This document shows, piece after piece, positions 45,852-54,548 of a DNA stretch of 64,000 nucleotides; the stretch's first letter is position 1, and every line of letters begins with the position of its first letter. The translations under genes were made by a program, and so were the position numbers. Location of the stretch: NCBI RefSeq assembly GCF_001412595.2, contig NZ_CP012640.2, forward strand, positions 4,464,001 through 4,528,000. Reading direction: 5' to 3'. The notes beneath the pieces are model-generated. The model was not told the DNA's origin, ran no database searches, and saw only the letters and a program-made list of their open reading frames with translations. The DNA comes from Massilia sp. WG5. Lineage in GTDB: Bacteria; Pseudomonadota; Gammaproteobacteria; Burkholderiales; Burkholderiaceae_D.

Positions 45852-47395
45852 GTCAACTCAGTTTCGTCGGACTTGTGCAAGCCGCCCATCAAGAGGCCGA
45901 TGCGGGTGGTGTCGAATTCGTCGATCGGCAGGATGCCGGTGATGCGCCCGCCCGACATCACGAGGATGCGGTCGGCCAGCGCGCGCACCTCTTCCAGCTC
46001 CACGGAGGAGAGCAGGATCGCCACGCCCTCGTCGCGCAGGCGCAGCAGCTGGGTGTGGATGCTCTCGATGGTGCCGATGTCGACGCCGCGGGTCGGCTGC
46101 CCGACCAGCATCATCTTCGGATGGGCCGCGACTTCGCGTGCGATCACGACCTTCTGCTGGTTACCGCCCGAGAGCAGGCCGATGCGCAGGTCCGGATTGT
46201 TCGGGCGGACGTCGAAGGCCTGCATCAGGCCGGCGCAGCGCTGCGCGATCTTCTTGAAGTCGAACAGGCCCCAGCGGTTCTTGACGCGATCCTGGTAGCC
46301 GAACACGGTGTTCTGCATGACCGAGAAATCCTTGATCACGCCGTCGCGCAGGCGGTCTTCCGGCACGTGGCCGATGCCGAGGTCGCGGAAGGTGGCGGGC
46401 AGGCCGTCGGCGTTCGCGCGGTCCGCGTAGGGCAGGTCGCGGCCGAGGAACTCCACTTTGCCGGAACTCGGCAGGCGCATGCCGGACAGGATCTCGAGCA
46501 GCTCGCTCTGGCCGTTGCCGGACACGCCCGCGATCGCCACGACCTCGCCTGCGCGCAGGGTGAAGTTGATGTCCGAGAGCAGGGCGACGCCGTTTTTGTC
46601 CTTCAGCTGCAGGTTCGAGACCTTCAGCACCTCGGCGCCCGGCTTGTAGGGCGCGCGCGGCAGCTCGCTCTGGATCGGACGGCCGACCATCATATTGGCC
46701 AGCTGCTCCTTCGAGGTCTCCGCGGTCCTGACGGCGCCGACCACCCGGCCGGCGCGCATGACCGTCACCTCGTCGGTGATGTCCATGATCTCCTGCAGCT
46801 TGTGGGTGATCAGGATGATGGTCTTGCCCTGGTCCTTGAACAGCCGCAGGATCTGGAACAGCGACGCGGTTTCCTGGGCGGTCAGGACGGCGGTCGGCTC
46901 GTCCAGGATCAGGATGTTGGCGCTGCGGTAGATCTGCTTGAGGATCTCGACGCGCTGCTGGGCGCCCACGGAGAGGTCGTGGACGGTGGCGAGCGGGTCG
47001 ACGTCGAGGCGGTAGCGCGCGCAGATCTCGCGCAGTTTCGCTTCGACCTCGCCGCGCGTGGCGGCCAGCTTGAAGCTCCCCTCGTTGCCGAGCATGACGT
47101 TGTCGAGCACGGTCATGTTCTCGACCAGCATGAAGTGCTGGTGGACCATGCCGATGCCGAGCGCAATGGCCTCGTGACTGGTGCGGATGTCGCGCGCCTG
47201 GCCGTCGATCAGGACCTGGCCGCTGTCGGCGTTGTAATAGCCATACAGGATGCTCATCAGGGTCGACTTGCCGGCGCCGTTTTCGCCGATCACGCCGTGA
47301 ATCGAGCCTTTGGCGATCGAGAAGCTGACCTCGGCATTCGCCTTGACCGCCCCGAAGGCTTTGCTAATGTTGCGGAATTCTACGGCTGGCTGCAT
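45848..47395 (-). CDS. Nucleoside ABC transporter ATP-binding protein
   Basis: A 515-residue protein with two ABC domains in one chain, as in NupO/YufO and RbsA. The first half has Walker A GENGAGKSTLMSILYG (about residue 38), the signature LSVGAQQRVEILKQIY and Walker B ILILDEPTAVLT. The second has a changed P-loop region AGVSGNGQSELLEIL, the signature LLSGGNQQKVVIARE and Walker-B-like MMLVGQPTRGVDIG. So the second site is probably weak in ATP hydrolysis, normal for the family. The ATG giving MQPAVEFRNISKAFG was chosen. A strong hairpin separates it from the upstream binding-protein gene. Confidence 0.94.
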   Translation of the reverse strand: MQPAVEFRNISKAFGAVKANAEVSFSIAKGSIHGVIGENGAGKSTLMSILYGYYNADSGQVLIDGQARDIRTSHEAIALGIGMVHQHFMLVENMTVLDNVMLGNEGSFKLAATRGEVEAKLREICARYRLDVDPLATVHDLSVGAQQRVEILKQIYRSANILILDEPTAVLTAQETASLFQILRLFKDQGKTIILITHKLQEIMDITDEVTVMRAGRVVGAVRTAETSKEQLANMMVGRPIQSELPRAPYKPGAEVLKVSNLQLKDKNGVALLSDINFTLRAGEVVAIAGVSGNGQSELLEILSGMRLPSSGKVEFLGRDLPYADRANADGLPATFRDLGIGHVPEDRLRDGVIKDFSVMQNTVFGYQDRVKNRWGLFDFKKIAQRCAGLMQAFDVRPNNPDLRIGLLSGGNQQKVVIAREVAAHPKMMLVGQPTRGVDIGTIESIHTQLLRLRDEGVAILLSSVELEEVRALADRILVMSGGRITGILPIDEFDTTRIGLLMGGLHKSDETELT

Positions 47396-47442
47396 AGCGA
47401 TCCGTTTTCGGTAGACAAAGTAATTATGGAAAACATTCATTC

Positions 47443-47480
47443 AAAAGCGCGCCGCGCCGGATCAAGCCGGCGCGGCGCGC
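47443..47480 (-). terminator. Hairpin between binding protein and ATPase genes
   Basis: A perfect 14-bp GC stem (GCGCGCCGCGCCGG, 47447-47460, with 47467-47480) with a 6-base loop is followed, on the minus strand, by TTTTGAATG. It lies 38 bases after the BMP stop. It may let part of the transcripts stop, giving more binding protein than transporter, and protect the bmp mRNA. Confidence 0.75.
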
Positions 47481-47518
47481 TTCATCGGTAAAACAAAAAT
47501 GCGGTCGAAACCTGTGGC

Positions 47519-48520
47519 CTATTGCGGGCAGGAACCGGCCGCGCGATAGTCGACGACCTTGATCTTTCCGCTGATGATGTCGTCCTTGGCGGCGAGCACA
47601 CGCTTCTCGATTTCCGGCGTGATGACGGCCCGGTTGTACTTGTCGAGCGCCCAGTCGACGCCGCCTTCCTTCAAGCCTTCGTAAGTGATGCCAGAGGTGA
47701 ACTGGCCATTCTTCGCCTTCATGAAGGCCTCGTAGGCGGCGTTGTCGACGCGCTTGACCATCGAGCTCAGCATGGTGCCCGGGTACAGGTAGTTCTGGTT
47801 CGAGTCGACGCCGATCGCCAGCTTGCCCTTTTCCTTGGCCATCTGCAGGGCGCCCATGCCGGAACCGCCGGCCACCGCGAACACGACGTCGGAGCCGCGG
47901 TCGAACTGCGCACGCGCCAGTTCGCCGCCCTTGGCCGGGTCGTTCCAGGCCGCGCTGGTGGTGCCGACCATGTTCTGCAGGATCTGAATCTTCGGCAGCA
48001 CCGATTTCGCGCCCTGGGAATAACCGCAGGCGAACGCGCGGATCAGCGGGATGTCCATGCCGCCGACGAAGCTGATCGTCTTGGTCTTGGAAGCCATGGC
48101 GGCGGCCACGCCGACCAGGTAGGAGCCTTCCTGTTCCTTGAACAGCACCGAATTGACGTTCTTGCCCTGCGCGTTGCCGTCGATGATGACAAAGTGGACG
48201 TTCGGGTATTCGGCGGCGATCTTCTGCACCGGCTGGGTCTGGGAAAAGCCGATCGACACGATCAGGCTCAGCTTCTTGCGCGCGAGCGCGCGCAGCACCT
48301 GCTCGGCCTGGGTGTCATAGTTGGCCTGGGCTTCAAACACCTTGACGCCGGTTTCCTTCATGAAGCGCGTCACGCCTTCGGCCGCCGACTGATTGAAGGA
48401 CTTGTCGAACTTGCCGCCGGCGTCGTAGACGATCGCCAGCTTGGCCCCGGCGATGTCGGCCGAGGCGCTGGCGCTCACGCAGAGCGCCGCGATCGTCATA
48501 CTGAGTTGCTTGAATTTCAT
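47519..48520 (-). CDS. BMP-family nucleoside-binding protein
   Basis: A 333-residue periplasmic protein of the BMP (basic membrane protein, PnrA-like) family, which bind purine nucleosides. A signal peptide (cut near ASASA) starts the protein; there is no lipobox, unlike Gram-positive and spirochaete members. Motifs are LAIVYDAGGKFDKSFNQSAAEG, IVSIGFSQTQPVQKIA, SFVGGMDIPLIRAFACGYSQGAK and AVAGGSGMGALQMAKE with the ligand site GVDSNQNYLYPGTMLSSMVKRVD. It is the first gene of the importer operon. Confidence 0.93.
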   Translation of the reverse strand: MKFKQLSMTIAALCVSASASADIAGAKLAIVYDAGGKFDKSFNQSAAEGVTRFMKETGVKVFEAQANYDTQAEQVLRALARKKLSLIVSIGFSQTQPVQKIAAEYPNVHFVIIDGNAQGKNVNSVLFKEQEGSYLVGVAAAMASKTKTISFVGGMDIPLIRAFACGYSQGAKSVLPKIQILQNMVGTTSAAWNDPAKGGELARAQFDRGSDVVFAVAGGSGMGALQMAKEKGKLAIGVDSNQNYLYPGTMLSSMVKRVDNAAYEAFMKAKNGQFTSGITYEGLKEGGVDWALDKYNRAVITPEIEKRVLAAKDDIISGKIKVVDYRAAGSCPQ

Positions 48521-48869
48521 CTATTCTTCCTGAATCCTCTACATGGGAAGACCGGCACAAGCCTGCCGCTGGGCGGCAATGCAAGGACCAGCCATCCGAG
48601 GCGTATTCGTTCCTGTGGTGTCGATGTCGATCGTGGCCGAGGCCGGTGGGCGTGCCTGCGCGTCATGGCAGCAGGCAGAACCGGGAAGTCGACCACGATG
48701 CTGCGCATTGTCTCCGCACCCTGGCGTTTAACTATGCATCAGACGTTTATCTGTGGCAAATACGATTTTACTTCGCAATTTATTTAGTGGAAATATAAAT
48801 AGTGCCACTTTTCAGTGGTTTCCTACAGAAAACCACAGGTCTTGACGCGCGCGTAATGACAGGAAAGGC
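48521..48869 (-). promoter_or_regulatory. Upstream region of the BMP gene
   Basis: 349 bases without a credible gene. The part nearest the BMP gene (48521-48720) is GC-rich and would be a leader. Further up it is AT-rich. The best promoter on the minus strand is TTGCCA (48754-48759) and CATAGT (48731-48736), 17 bases apart. A small dyad CCACT-TTTC-AGTGG (48805-48818) lies further upstream. I recognise no riboswitch in the long leader. Confidence 0.35.
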
Positions 48870-49937
48870 TTATTTATGGACCAGCGGAAGCTCGCTCGAA
48901 AGCGGCGCCGCCAGCACGGCCAGTGCCGGGCCGACGCCGATGGCGGGCACGACGATCGGATCGGCGGGGACGGGAAGGAGGGGCGCCGGCGCGCCGTCGA
49001 TGGCGACCGAGGCGATGAGCGGCGCAGGAATCGGGGCCGACGATGCGGCGCTGGCCGGCAGCGCATCGGCCCCGGGGCTGCCCGCCGCCGCGGCTTCGGC
49101 CAGCGGCTTGCCGAACTGGGAGCGCAGGAAGGCCGCGATGCGGTTCTGGGTGCCTTCCAGATAGGGGATGTTCATGTGGTCCGACTCGGGCACGATGTCG
49201 TCGCCGCACAACTGGGCCAGCTTGGCCACCAGCTGGTCGGTGTGCGAATGCGGGACCACGTCGTCGCTGGCGGCGCGCAGCACATAGGTCGGCGCCTTCA
49301 GGGCCGGGGCATATTTGATCGACTCGAAGCGGTGGCGCAGCATGTACTCGATCGGCATCACGCGGAACTTGCGCTTGGCGATCGCCAGGATCGAGTCGTA
49401 GGGCGTGACCAGGACCACCGAGTGCACCGGGCGCTCCTTCGCCACCTGCACGGCGACGCCGGAGCCCAGGCTGCGGCCGACCACCGCGATGCGGCGCGCA
49501 TCCACGTGGGCGCGCGACGCCATCCAGTCGAACAGCATGCAGCCGTCTTCGACCATGTGGATCTCGGCCGGATCGCCATGGGATTCACCGTAGCCGCGGT
49601 AGTTCACTGCCAGCACGGCCATGTCGGGAAACAGCTTGCCGGCATCGCGCACCACCCAGGAGACTTCTTCGGAACGGCCGCCGAAATACACGACGGCCGG
49701 ATGCGGACCCGGAATCTTCGGCGTCATCAGCCAGCCGCAGAGGCGGGTGCCGTCGGCGGCGCGCAGCACCACGGGGCGGGTGCGGTGGCCGCTGCTGCGC
49801 GGGCTTTGCACTTCGCGCTCGACGGTCGGATTGAACACCAGGCGGCGCTGGTTCGCCGCGACCGCGGCCGTCAGGCCCAGCCACAGCATGCTGGCAAAGC
49901 CAGCCATTCCTGCCGCTACTTTTTTCCGAGTGTCCAT
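48870..49937 (-). CDS. Alpha/beta hydrolase with proline/alanine-rich tail
   Basis: A 355-residue exported or membrane-anchored hydrolase: the N-terminus has a hydrophobic stretch (MAGFASMLWLGLTAAVAAN). The nucleophile elbow is VVGRSLGSGVAVQ (Ser), the acid is in RAASDDVVPHSHTDQL and the base in ESDHMNIPYLEG. The whole pattern resembles the FrsA/YqkD-like cell-surface hydrolases (ADGTRLCGWLMTPKI, NYRGYGESHGDP). The last 75 residues are rich in Ala and Pro and have low complexity, unlike relatives. It is alone on its strand. The substrate is unknown. Confidence 0.82.
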   Translation of the reverse strand: MDTRKKVAAGMAGFASMLWLGLTAAVAANQRRLVFNPTVEREVQSPRSSGHRTRPVVLRAADGTRLCGWLMTPKIPGPHPAVVYFGGRSEEVSWVVRDAGKLFPDMAVLAVNYRGYGESHGDPAEIHMVEDGCMLFDWMASRAHVDARRIAVVGRSLGSGVAVQVAKERPVHSVVLVTPYDSILAIAKRKFRVMPIEYMLRHRFESIKYAPALKAPTYVLRAASDDVVPHSHTDQLVAKLAQLCGDDIVPESDHMNIPYLEGTQNRIAAFLRSQFGKPLAEAAAAGSPGADALPASAASSAPIPAPLIASVAIDGAPAPLLPVPADPIVVPAIGVGPALAVLAAPLSSELPLVHK

Positions 49938-50071
49938 GGTTACTAGTCTAGCTCTATCATCTTCAGGATTCTGTGCGCTGCTGTACAAAGCCGGGAAGGC
50001 TTGACGCAAAGCTGCGCGCACGTTGCCATGGCGCAACAATAACATGGCGGGCGGAAAGCTGCAGGGGCCGC

Positions 50072-50371
50072 CTAGGCAGCGTCCTGGGCGACCGTCTGAT
50101 AGCGGACGCGCTGGATGGGCAGCAGTCTTGGCGGCGTCGCGCAATTGCAGGCGCACAGGTCGTTTTCCAGCGCGACCAGCCGGCCGTCATGGCGCTCCGG
50201 CGTGCGCGGTCCGGTGCAGACGATGGCGCCGGTGGCGCCGCAGCCATGGCAGCTGACTTCATCGCCTTCGAGCGCGATGCGGGCGCCGTCGATCGACATG
50301 GCGCTCGAGGCCGAGGTGACGACGCCGTCTGCCGTCGTGCGGGCGCCCAGGGTGATGTGATGCCGTCTCAT
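50072..50371 (-). CDS. PAAR-domain protein (orphan)
   Basis: A 99-residue protein with the PAAR fold that sharpens the type VI secretion spike. The start MRRHHITLGARTTADGVVTSASSAM and the PAAR pairs (IALEGDEVSCHGCGATG, RLVALENDLCACNC) fit. The four cysteines (CHGC and CACNC) may bind a metal at the tip. It has no attached toxin domain and no T6SS genes nearby. The ATG giving MRRHH was chosen; an earlier ATG gives eight or eleven more residues of unlike sequence. It may serve a T6SS encoded elsewhere. Confidence 0.8.
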   Translation of the reverse strand: MRRHHITLGARTTADGVVTSASSAMSIDGARIALEGDEVSCHGCGATGAIVCTGPRTPERHDGRLVALENDLCACNCATPPRLLPIQRVRYQTVAQDAA

Positions 50372-50460
50372 GGCGGCCATGTTGCCATCGCCATGCCCGC
50401 CCACATTGGGATCGGTTAAGATGCCGGGGTCTTGTCGAATTCATAGCAAAGGAGACCTTC

Positions 50461-50763
50461 GTGCACTACCTGCTGATGTATGAACTGGCGCCCGACTACC
50501 TGGCGCGCCGCGGCGAATTCCGGACTCCGCACCTGAAGCTGGCCTGGGAAGCCGAGCAGCGCGGCGAGCTCGTGCTCGCCGGCGCCCTGGCCGATCCGGC
50601 CGACACCGCCGTCCTGCTGTTCACCGGCGACTCCCCGGAAGCCGCCGAGCGCTTCGCCAAAGCCGATCCTTACGTTACCGAGGGCCTGGTGACGAGCTGG
50701 CGCGTGCGTCCGTGGACCACCGTCATCGGCAGGGACGCAGCGACGCCGTTACGGAGCGCCTGA
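50461..50763 (+). CDS. YciI-family protein
   Basis: A 100-residue protein of the YCII fold (alpha-beta plait). The start HYLLMYELAPDYLARRGEFRTPHLKLAWEAEQRGELVLAGALADP and the end YVTEGLVTSWRVRPWTTVIG match. The family's conserved His-Asp pair is represented by His24 in RTPHL and Asp47 in LADPAD. Functions are mostly unknown, with dehalogenase or isomerase activity in some. GTG 50461 follows AAAGGAGA, which fixes the start. It is a single-gene unit. Confidence 0.9.
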   Translation: MHYLLMYELAPDYLARRGEFRTPHLKLAWEAEQRGELVLAGALADPADTAVLLFTGDSPEAAERFAKADPYVTEGLVTSWRVRPWTTVIGRDAATPLRSA

Positions 50764-50764
50764 A

Positions 50765-50856
50765 AAACCCTCATGGCTGCGTTGCATCGTCTCGCCGTAC
50801 TGGCGTACTGTCTTTGTGGTCCGCCACCGCGGCGATGCGCCTTGCCCTGAGGGTTT
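50765..50856. repeat. Complex inverted repeat between convergent genes
   Basis: The outer arms are AAACCCTCA (50765-50773) and TGAGGGTTT (50848-50856). GCATCG (50784-50789) pairs with CGATGC (50833-50838), and the centre has CGCC-GTACT-GGCG. It would fold as a branched or rod-like RNA and lies between the YciI gene and the convergent NHL gene. It could be a repeated extragenic element or a bidirectional terminator. Confidence 0.7.
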
Positions 50857-50873
50857 GTCAGACGCTCCCTTAT

Positions 50874-52016
50874 TTACTTGGCCGCCAGCAGCTTCACGAC
50901 GATGTTGTGGGTCGTGAGCGCGAACGAGCCGTCCGGCGCGCGCGCGATGCCGATCGGGCGGTCGAGGCCGCCGGGCAGGGCGCCCAGCACGATGCCCTGC
51001 TGGCCCGGCACGCCCGCCACCGTGCTGGTCACGTTGTCGAGGTTGATCCTGCGGACGGTGGCGTTGCCGGTGTCCGCGATATACAGGTCGTTGCCCTCGA
51101 CGGCGATGCCGCTCGGGGCGCACAGCCGCGACACGCTGGTGCTGCCGTCCACCGAACCGCACTGGCCGGCCTGGCCCGCCAGGGTCGAGACCTCGCCCTT
51201 GGCGCTGATCATGCGGATGGTCGAGTTGCCGGTGTCGACCACGTACACATTCCCCCATTCGTCGACGCCCACGTCCTGCGGATTGCAGAAGCGCGCCACG
51301 TCGCCGCGCCCGTTCGCGCTGCCGCACACGCCGGGCGCTCCGGCCACGGTGCTGACCTTGCCGCTGGGATCGATGCGGCGCACCGTGTGGTTGCCGGTGT
51401 CCGCGATCCACAGGTTGCCCCAGCGGTCCAGGGCGATGCCTTTCGGATTGCAGAACTGGGCGGAGGTGGAGTTGCCGTCGCTGCTGCCGCAGGTGCCGTT
51501 GCCGGCCAGCGTGAGGACCGTGCCCGAGGCCGTAAGCTTGCGCACCACCGAGTTGCCGGTGTCGGTCACGTAGAGGTTGCCCGCGGTATCGGTTTCGATG
51601 CGCGTCGGCTGGTTGAAGCGCGCCGCGCCGCCGTTGCCGTCCGCATAGCCGACCGCGTTGCTGGCGCCCGCCAGGGTGGTGACGACGCCCTGCGGCGTGA
51701 GCTTGCGGATCGTCGCGCTGGCCGGTTCCGCCACGTACAGGTTGCCGGCGCTGTCGGCGACGATGCCTTCCGGGGCCTTGAAGCGCGCCGCCGGCCCGGT
51801 GCCGTCCTTCGACCCCGAACAGACGCCGCAGACGTCGCCCGCGATGGGATACAGGCCGGTGGCGCCCTGCGGGTGATCGGGCCAGCTTGGCCAGTCGGGG
51901 TGGTTGGGCCAGGGGTGATCGTGCCAGACGACGCCGACGCCGATGCCGACGTCGCCGCCGCAGCTGGCGAGGCCGATCGCTGCCAGCAATGGAATGCAGC
52001 GCAATAGCGGTTTCAT
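50874..52016 (-). CDS. NHL-repeat lipoprotein
   Basis: A 380-residue lipoprotein: signal with lipobox IGLASCGGD (Cys near residue 18). A short His/Trp/Pro linker (WHDHPWPNHPDWPSWPDHP) follows, then about five NHL beta-propeller repeats. Each repeat has the pattern GIAVDSAGNLYVADTGNATVRRI followed by TLAG and GxADG. Repeat ends have conserved cysteines that may form disulphides (GVCSGSKDG, GTCGSSDG, GVCGSANG, GQCGSVDG). Such propellers serve as binding platforms or lactonase-like enzymes. No partner is visible. The ATG giving MKPLLRCIP was chosen because it starts the signal. Confidence 0.88.
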   Translation of the reverse strand: MKPLLRCIPLLAAIGLASCGGDVGIGVGVVWHDHPWPNHPDWPSWPDHPQGATGLYPIAGDVCGVCSGSKDGTGPAARFKAPEGIVADSAGNLYVAEPASATIRKLTPQGVVTTLAGASNAVGYADGNGGAARFNQPTRIETDTAGNLYVTDTGNSVVRKLTASGTVLTLAGNGTCGSSDGNSTSAQFCNPKGIALDRWGNLWIADTGNHTVRRIDPSGKVSTVAGAPGVCGSANGRGDVARFCNPQDVGVDEWGNVYVVDTGNSTIRMISAKGEVSTLAGQAGQCGSVDGSTSVSRLCAPSGIAVEGNDLYIADTGNATVRRINLDNVTSTVAGVPGQQGIVLGALPGGLDRPIGIARAPDGSFALTTHNIVVKLLAAK

Positions 52017-52203
52017 GACAGTCTCCCTTTGATGACGCGTCGAGCATAGCGGTCGGGCCCACCTTTTTAGCATGCGCGCACTCAATACAAATAAGGCGCG
52101 TTCATGCAGTCGCCATATTGCTGACTTAAAAGCGACGTGCCCGCCGACTGCGACGATGTATCTCATCCACTCTTAAACCGGCCTCATGCTGAGGTAATAT
52201 CTC

Positions 52204-52225
52204 CCAGCTAATAACTCAGCTGGAG
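52204..52225 (+). promoter_or_regulatory. Hairpin covering the ribosome site of the DUF969 gene
   Basis: CCAGCT (52204-52209) and AGCTGG (52218-52223) with an 8-base loop. The 3' arm overlaps the only ribosome site (TGGAGA, 52221-52226) before ATG 52230. Folding could lower translation of the operon. Confidence 0.4.
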
Positions 52226-52229
52226 ACCC

Positions 52230-52931
52230 ATGCACACTGCCGTCAACCTGTGGCCGCTGCTCGGCATCGTCGTCGTCGTCGTTGGATTTCTGCTGCGGGC
52301 GAACCCGGTGCTGGTGGTGATCGCCGCCTGCGGCGTGACCGGGGTGGCCGGCGGCCTGTCCCCCGTGCACCTGCTGGAATCGCTCGGCACGGCCTTCGTC
52401 AAGACGCGCAACCTGCCTTTGATTTTGCTGCTGCCGCTGGCCGCGATCGGCCTGCTGGAGCGCGCCGGCCTGAAGGAACATGCCCAGGCCAGCATCGCGA
52501 AGATCCGCTCCGCCACCACCGGCCGCCTGCTGACGGTCTACCTGCTGGTGCGCGAACTGGCCGCCGCCTTCGGCCTGACCAGCCTCGGCGGCCATCCGAA
52601 CATGGTGCGGCCGCTGGTGGCGCCGATGGCGGAGGCCGCCGCCGAGGCGCGCGGCGTAAAGCTCGACGAAGCGATGCGCCAGCGCATCCGCGCGATGAGC
52701 GCCGCCACCGACAACGTCGGTTTGTTCTTCGGGGAGGACGTGTTCGTGGCGTTCGGCGCCATCGTGCTGATGCAGACCATCCTGCGCGCCGAAGGGCTGG
52801 AAGTCGATCCGCTGCGCATGGCGCTGTGGGGCATCCCGACCGCGGTCACGGCCTTCGTCATCCACGCCTGGAACCTGCGCCGGCTCGACGCCTGGATCCT
52901 GCGCGGCGCCGCGGGCGGAGGGCGGCCATGA
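52230..52931 (+). CDS. DUF969-family membrane protein
   Basis: A 233-residue inner-membrane protein with about five hydrophobic segments (LLGIVVVVVGFLLRANPVLVVIAACGVTGVAGG at the start). The central stretch KTRNLPLILLLPLAAIGLLERAGLKEHA and SLGGHPNMVRPLVAPMAEAAAE, and the polar part DNVGLFFGEDVFVAFGAIVLMQ, are characteristic of DUF969. It is always found next to DUF979, and the pair is predicted to be a permease. Its stop overlaps the DUF979 ATG by four bases. With pcp downstream, the substrate may be pyroglutamate or a pyroglutamyl peptide; that is inference. Confidence 0.88.
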   Translation: MHTAVNLWPLLGIVVVVVGFLLRANPVLVVIAACGVTGVAGGLSPVHLLESLGTAFVKTRNLPLILLLPLAAIGLLERAGLKEHAQASIAKIRSATTGRLLTVYLLVRELAAAFGLTSLGGHPNMVRPLVAPMAEAAAEARGVKLDEAMRQRIRAMSAATDNVGLFFGEDVFVAFGAIVLMQTILRAEGLEVDPLRMALWGIPTAVTAFVIHAWNLRRLDAWILRGAAGGGRP

Positions 52932-53884
52932 TCCTCGCGCTCGACGATTTCTATGTGCTGGTCGGCCTGCTGTTCGCGGCCACCGCCATCATGAACCTGC
53001 GCGACCGCAGCAACCCGCGCAGCCATGCCACGGCGCTGTTCTGGGGCCTGTACGCGCTGCTCTACCTGTTCGGTGGGCGCATGCCGGCGGCGGCCACCGG
53101 CCTGCTGATGGTCGCGATGGCGCTGGTGGCCGGCAGCGGCCTGGTCAAGGGCGGCAAGGCCCAGCTGCCGGCGGAAGAGGTACGCCGCGCCAGCGCTGCG
53201 CGCCTCGGTCACAGGCTGCTGATTCCGGCGCTGGCGATCCCGGTGGTGACGATGATCGGTTCCACCTTGCTGAAAGACGTAAGGATCGACGCCACGCCGC
53301 TGCTCGATCCGAAGAACCTGACCCTGGTGAGCATGGGCTGCGGCTCCATCGTGGCGCTGGTGCTGGCCGGCTGGCTCACGCGTTCGACCCCGCTGCAGGG
53401 CGTGCGCGAGGCGCGCCGCCTGATCGACGCCATGAGCTGGGCGGTGGTGCTGCCGCACATGCTGGCGGTGCTCGGCCTGCTGTTTTCCGAGGCCGGCGTC
53501 GGCAAGGCGGTGGCCCACATCACCACCTCCTACATCGACATGGATTCGCGCCTGGTCGCCTGCGCCGCCTTCTGCATCGGCATGGCGCTGTTCACGGTCG
53601 TGATGGGCAACGGCTTCGCCGCCTTTCCCGTGATCGCGGGCGGGATCGGGATTCCGGTACTGGTCGGGGTGTATCATGCGAATCCGGCCGTGATGGCGGC
53701 GATCGGCATGTTCAGCGCCTATTGCGGCACCCTGATGACGCCGATGGCCGCCAACTTCAACATCGTGCCGGCGGCCTTGCTCGAGCTGCACGACAAGAAC
53801 GCCGTGATCAAGGCCCAGCTGCCGACCGCGCTGCCGCTGCTGCTGGCGAATATCGTCCTGTTGTACTTCCTGATGTATCGATGA
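52928..53884 (+). CDS. DUF979-family membrane protein
   Basis: A 318-residue inner-membrane protein with about nine hydrophobic segments. Family marks are [25 protein letters not shown] at the start, [42 protein letters not shown], and [57 protein letters not shown]. Together with DUF969 it looks like a two-part carrier, similar in plan to split DcuC-like or DctM-like permeases. ATG 52928 overlaps the DUF969 stop (ATGA). The longer in-frame extension upstream reads through the DUF969 gene in another frame and was rejected. pcp follows after 4 bases. Confidence 0.88.
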   Translation: MILALDDFYVLVGLLFAATAIMNLRDRSNPRSHATALFWGLYALLYLFGGRMPAAATGLLMVAMALVAGSGLVKGGKAQLPAEEVRRASAARLGHRLLIPALAIPVVTMIGSTLLKDVRIDATPLLDPKNLTLVSMGCGSIVALVLAGWLTRSTPLQGVREARRLIDAMSWAVVLPHMLAVLGLLFSEAGVGKAVAHITTSYIDMDSRLVACAAFCIGMALFTVVMGNGFAAFPVIAGGIGIPVLVGVYHANPAVMAAIGMFSAYCGTLMTPMAANFNIVPAALLELHDKNAVIKAQLPTALPLLLANIVLLYFLMYR

Positions 53885-53888
53885 AGCC

Positions 53889-54545
53889 ATGAAAACCGTT
53901 CTGCTTACCGGATTCGAACCCTTCGACGGCGCCGCCATCAACCCGGCCTGGGAAGCCGTGCGCCTGCTGGACGGCTGGTCCGGCGATGGCTTCAGGGTGG
54001 TGGCGCGCCAGCTGCCCTGCGTGTTCGGCCGCGCCGCCGAGGCCCTGTGCGGCTTCGTCGACGAGCTCGAGCCCGACATCGCGATCGCCGTCGGCCAGGC
54101 CGGCGGCCGGCCCGAGATCTCGGTCGAACGGGTCGCCATCAACGTCGACGACGCCCGCATTCCCTGCAACGCCGGGCTGCAGCCGGTCGACGTGCCCATC
54201 GTGGCGGACGGGCCCGCAGCGTATTTCACGAACCTGCCGATCAAGGCCATGGTGGCGGCGATCCGCGAGCGCGGACTGAAGGCGGGCGTATCGCAGACCG
54301 CCGGCACCTTCGTGTGCAATCACGTGTTCTATGCGCTGATGCACCATGTGCGCGGGCAGGATCGCGGCCAGCCGATCAGGGCCGGCTTCATCCACGTGCC
54401 TTTCCTGCCGGAGCAGGCCGCGCGTCATGCGGAACCGACGCCGTCGATGGCGCTGGACGATATCGTGGCGGGGCTGCGCGTGGCGGTCGAGGTGGCGCTG
54501 GCGGTGGAGGTGGACCTGGCGCAGGCAGGCGGCGCCACCCATTGA
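53889..54545 (+). CDS. pcp: Pyroglutamyl-peptidase I
   Basis: Pcp removes N-terminal pyroglutamate from peptides. The 218-residue cysteine peptidase has [21 protein letters not shown] at the start, the Glu site [21 protein letters not shown] (about residue 80), the nucleophile in [16 protein letters not shown] (Cys about 142) and the His in [14 protein letters not shown] (about 165). It follows DUF979 by 4 bases, so it is the third gene of the operon. The link of pcp with DUF969/DUF979 supports import and cleavage of pyroglutamyl compounds. Confidence 0.95.
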   Translation: MKTVLLTGFEPFDGAAINPAWEAVRLLDGWSGDGFRVVARQLPCVFGRAAEALCGFVDELEPDIAIAVGQAGGRPEISVERVAINVDDARIPCNAGLQPVDVPIVADGPAAYFTNLPIKAMVAAIRERGLKAGVSQTAGTFVCNHVFYALMHHVRGQDRGQPIRAGFIHVPFLPEQAARHAEPTPSMALDDIVAGLRVAVEVALAVEVDLAQAGGATH

Positions 54546-54548
54546 CCG

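Noticed and set aside
43998..46298. 766-codon frame opposite the ABC permease genes.
   Set aside because: The product is low-complexity (Gln, Arg, Gly, Asp) and overlaps three clear transporter genes.
48517..48708. Possible small gene upstream of the BMP gene.
   Set aside because: The 63-residue product (start MRSIVVDFPVLP) has no recognisable feature or ribosome site and is more likely leader.
48843..48860. CTGTCATT on the minus strand upstream of the BMP gene, as a possible second Pho box.
   Set aside because: There is no second half-site 11 bases on.
52250..52927. N-terminal extension of the DUF979 gene by 226 codons.
   Set aside because: It reads through the DUF969 gene in another frame and is arginine-rich; ATG 52928 has the usual ATGA overlap.
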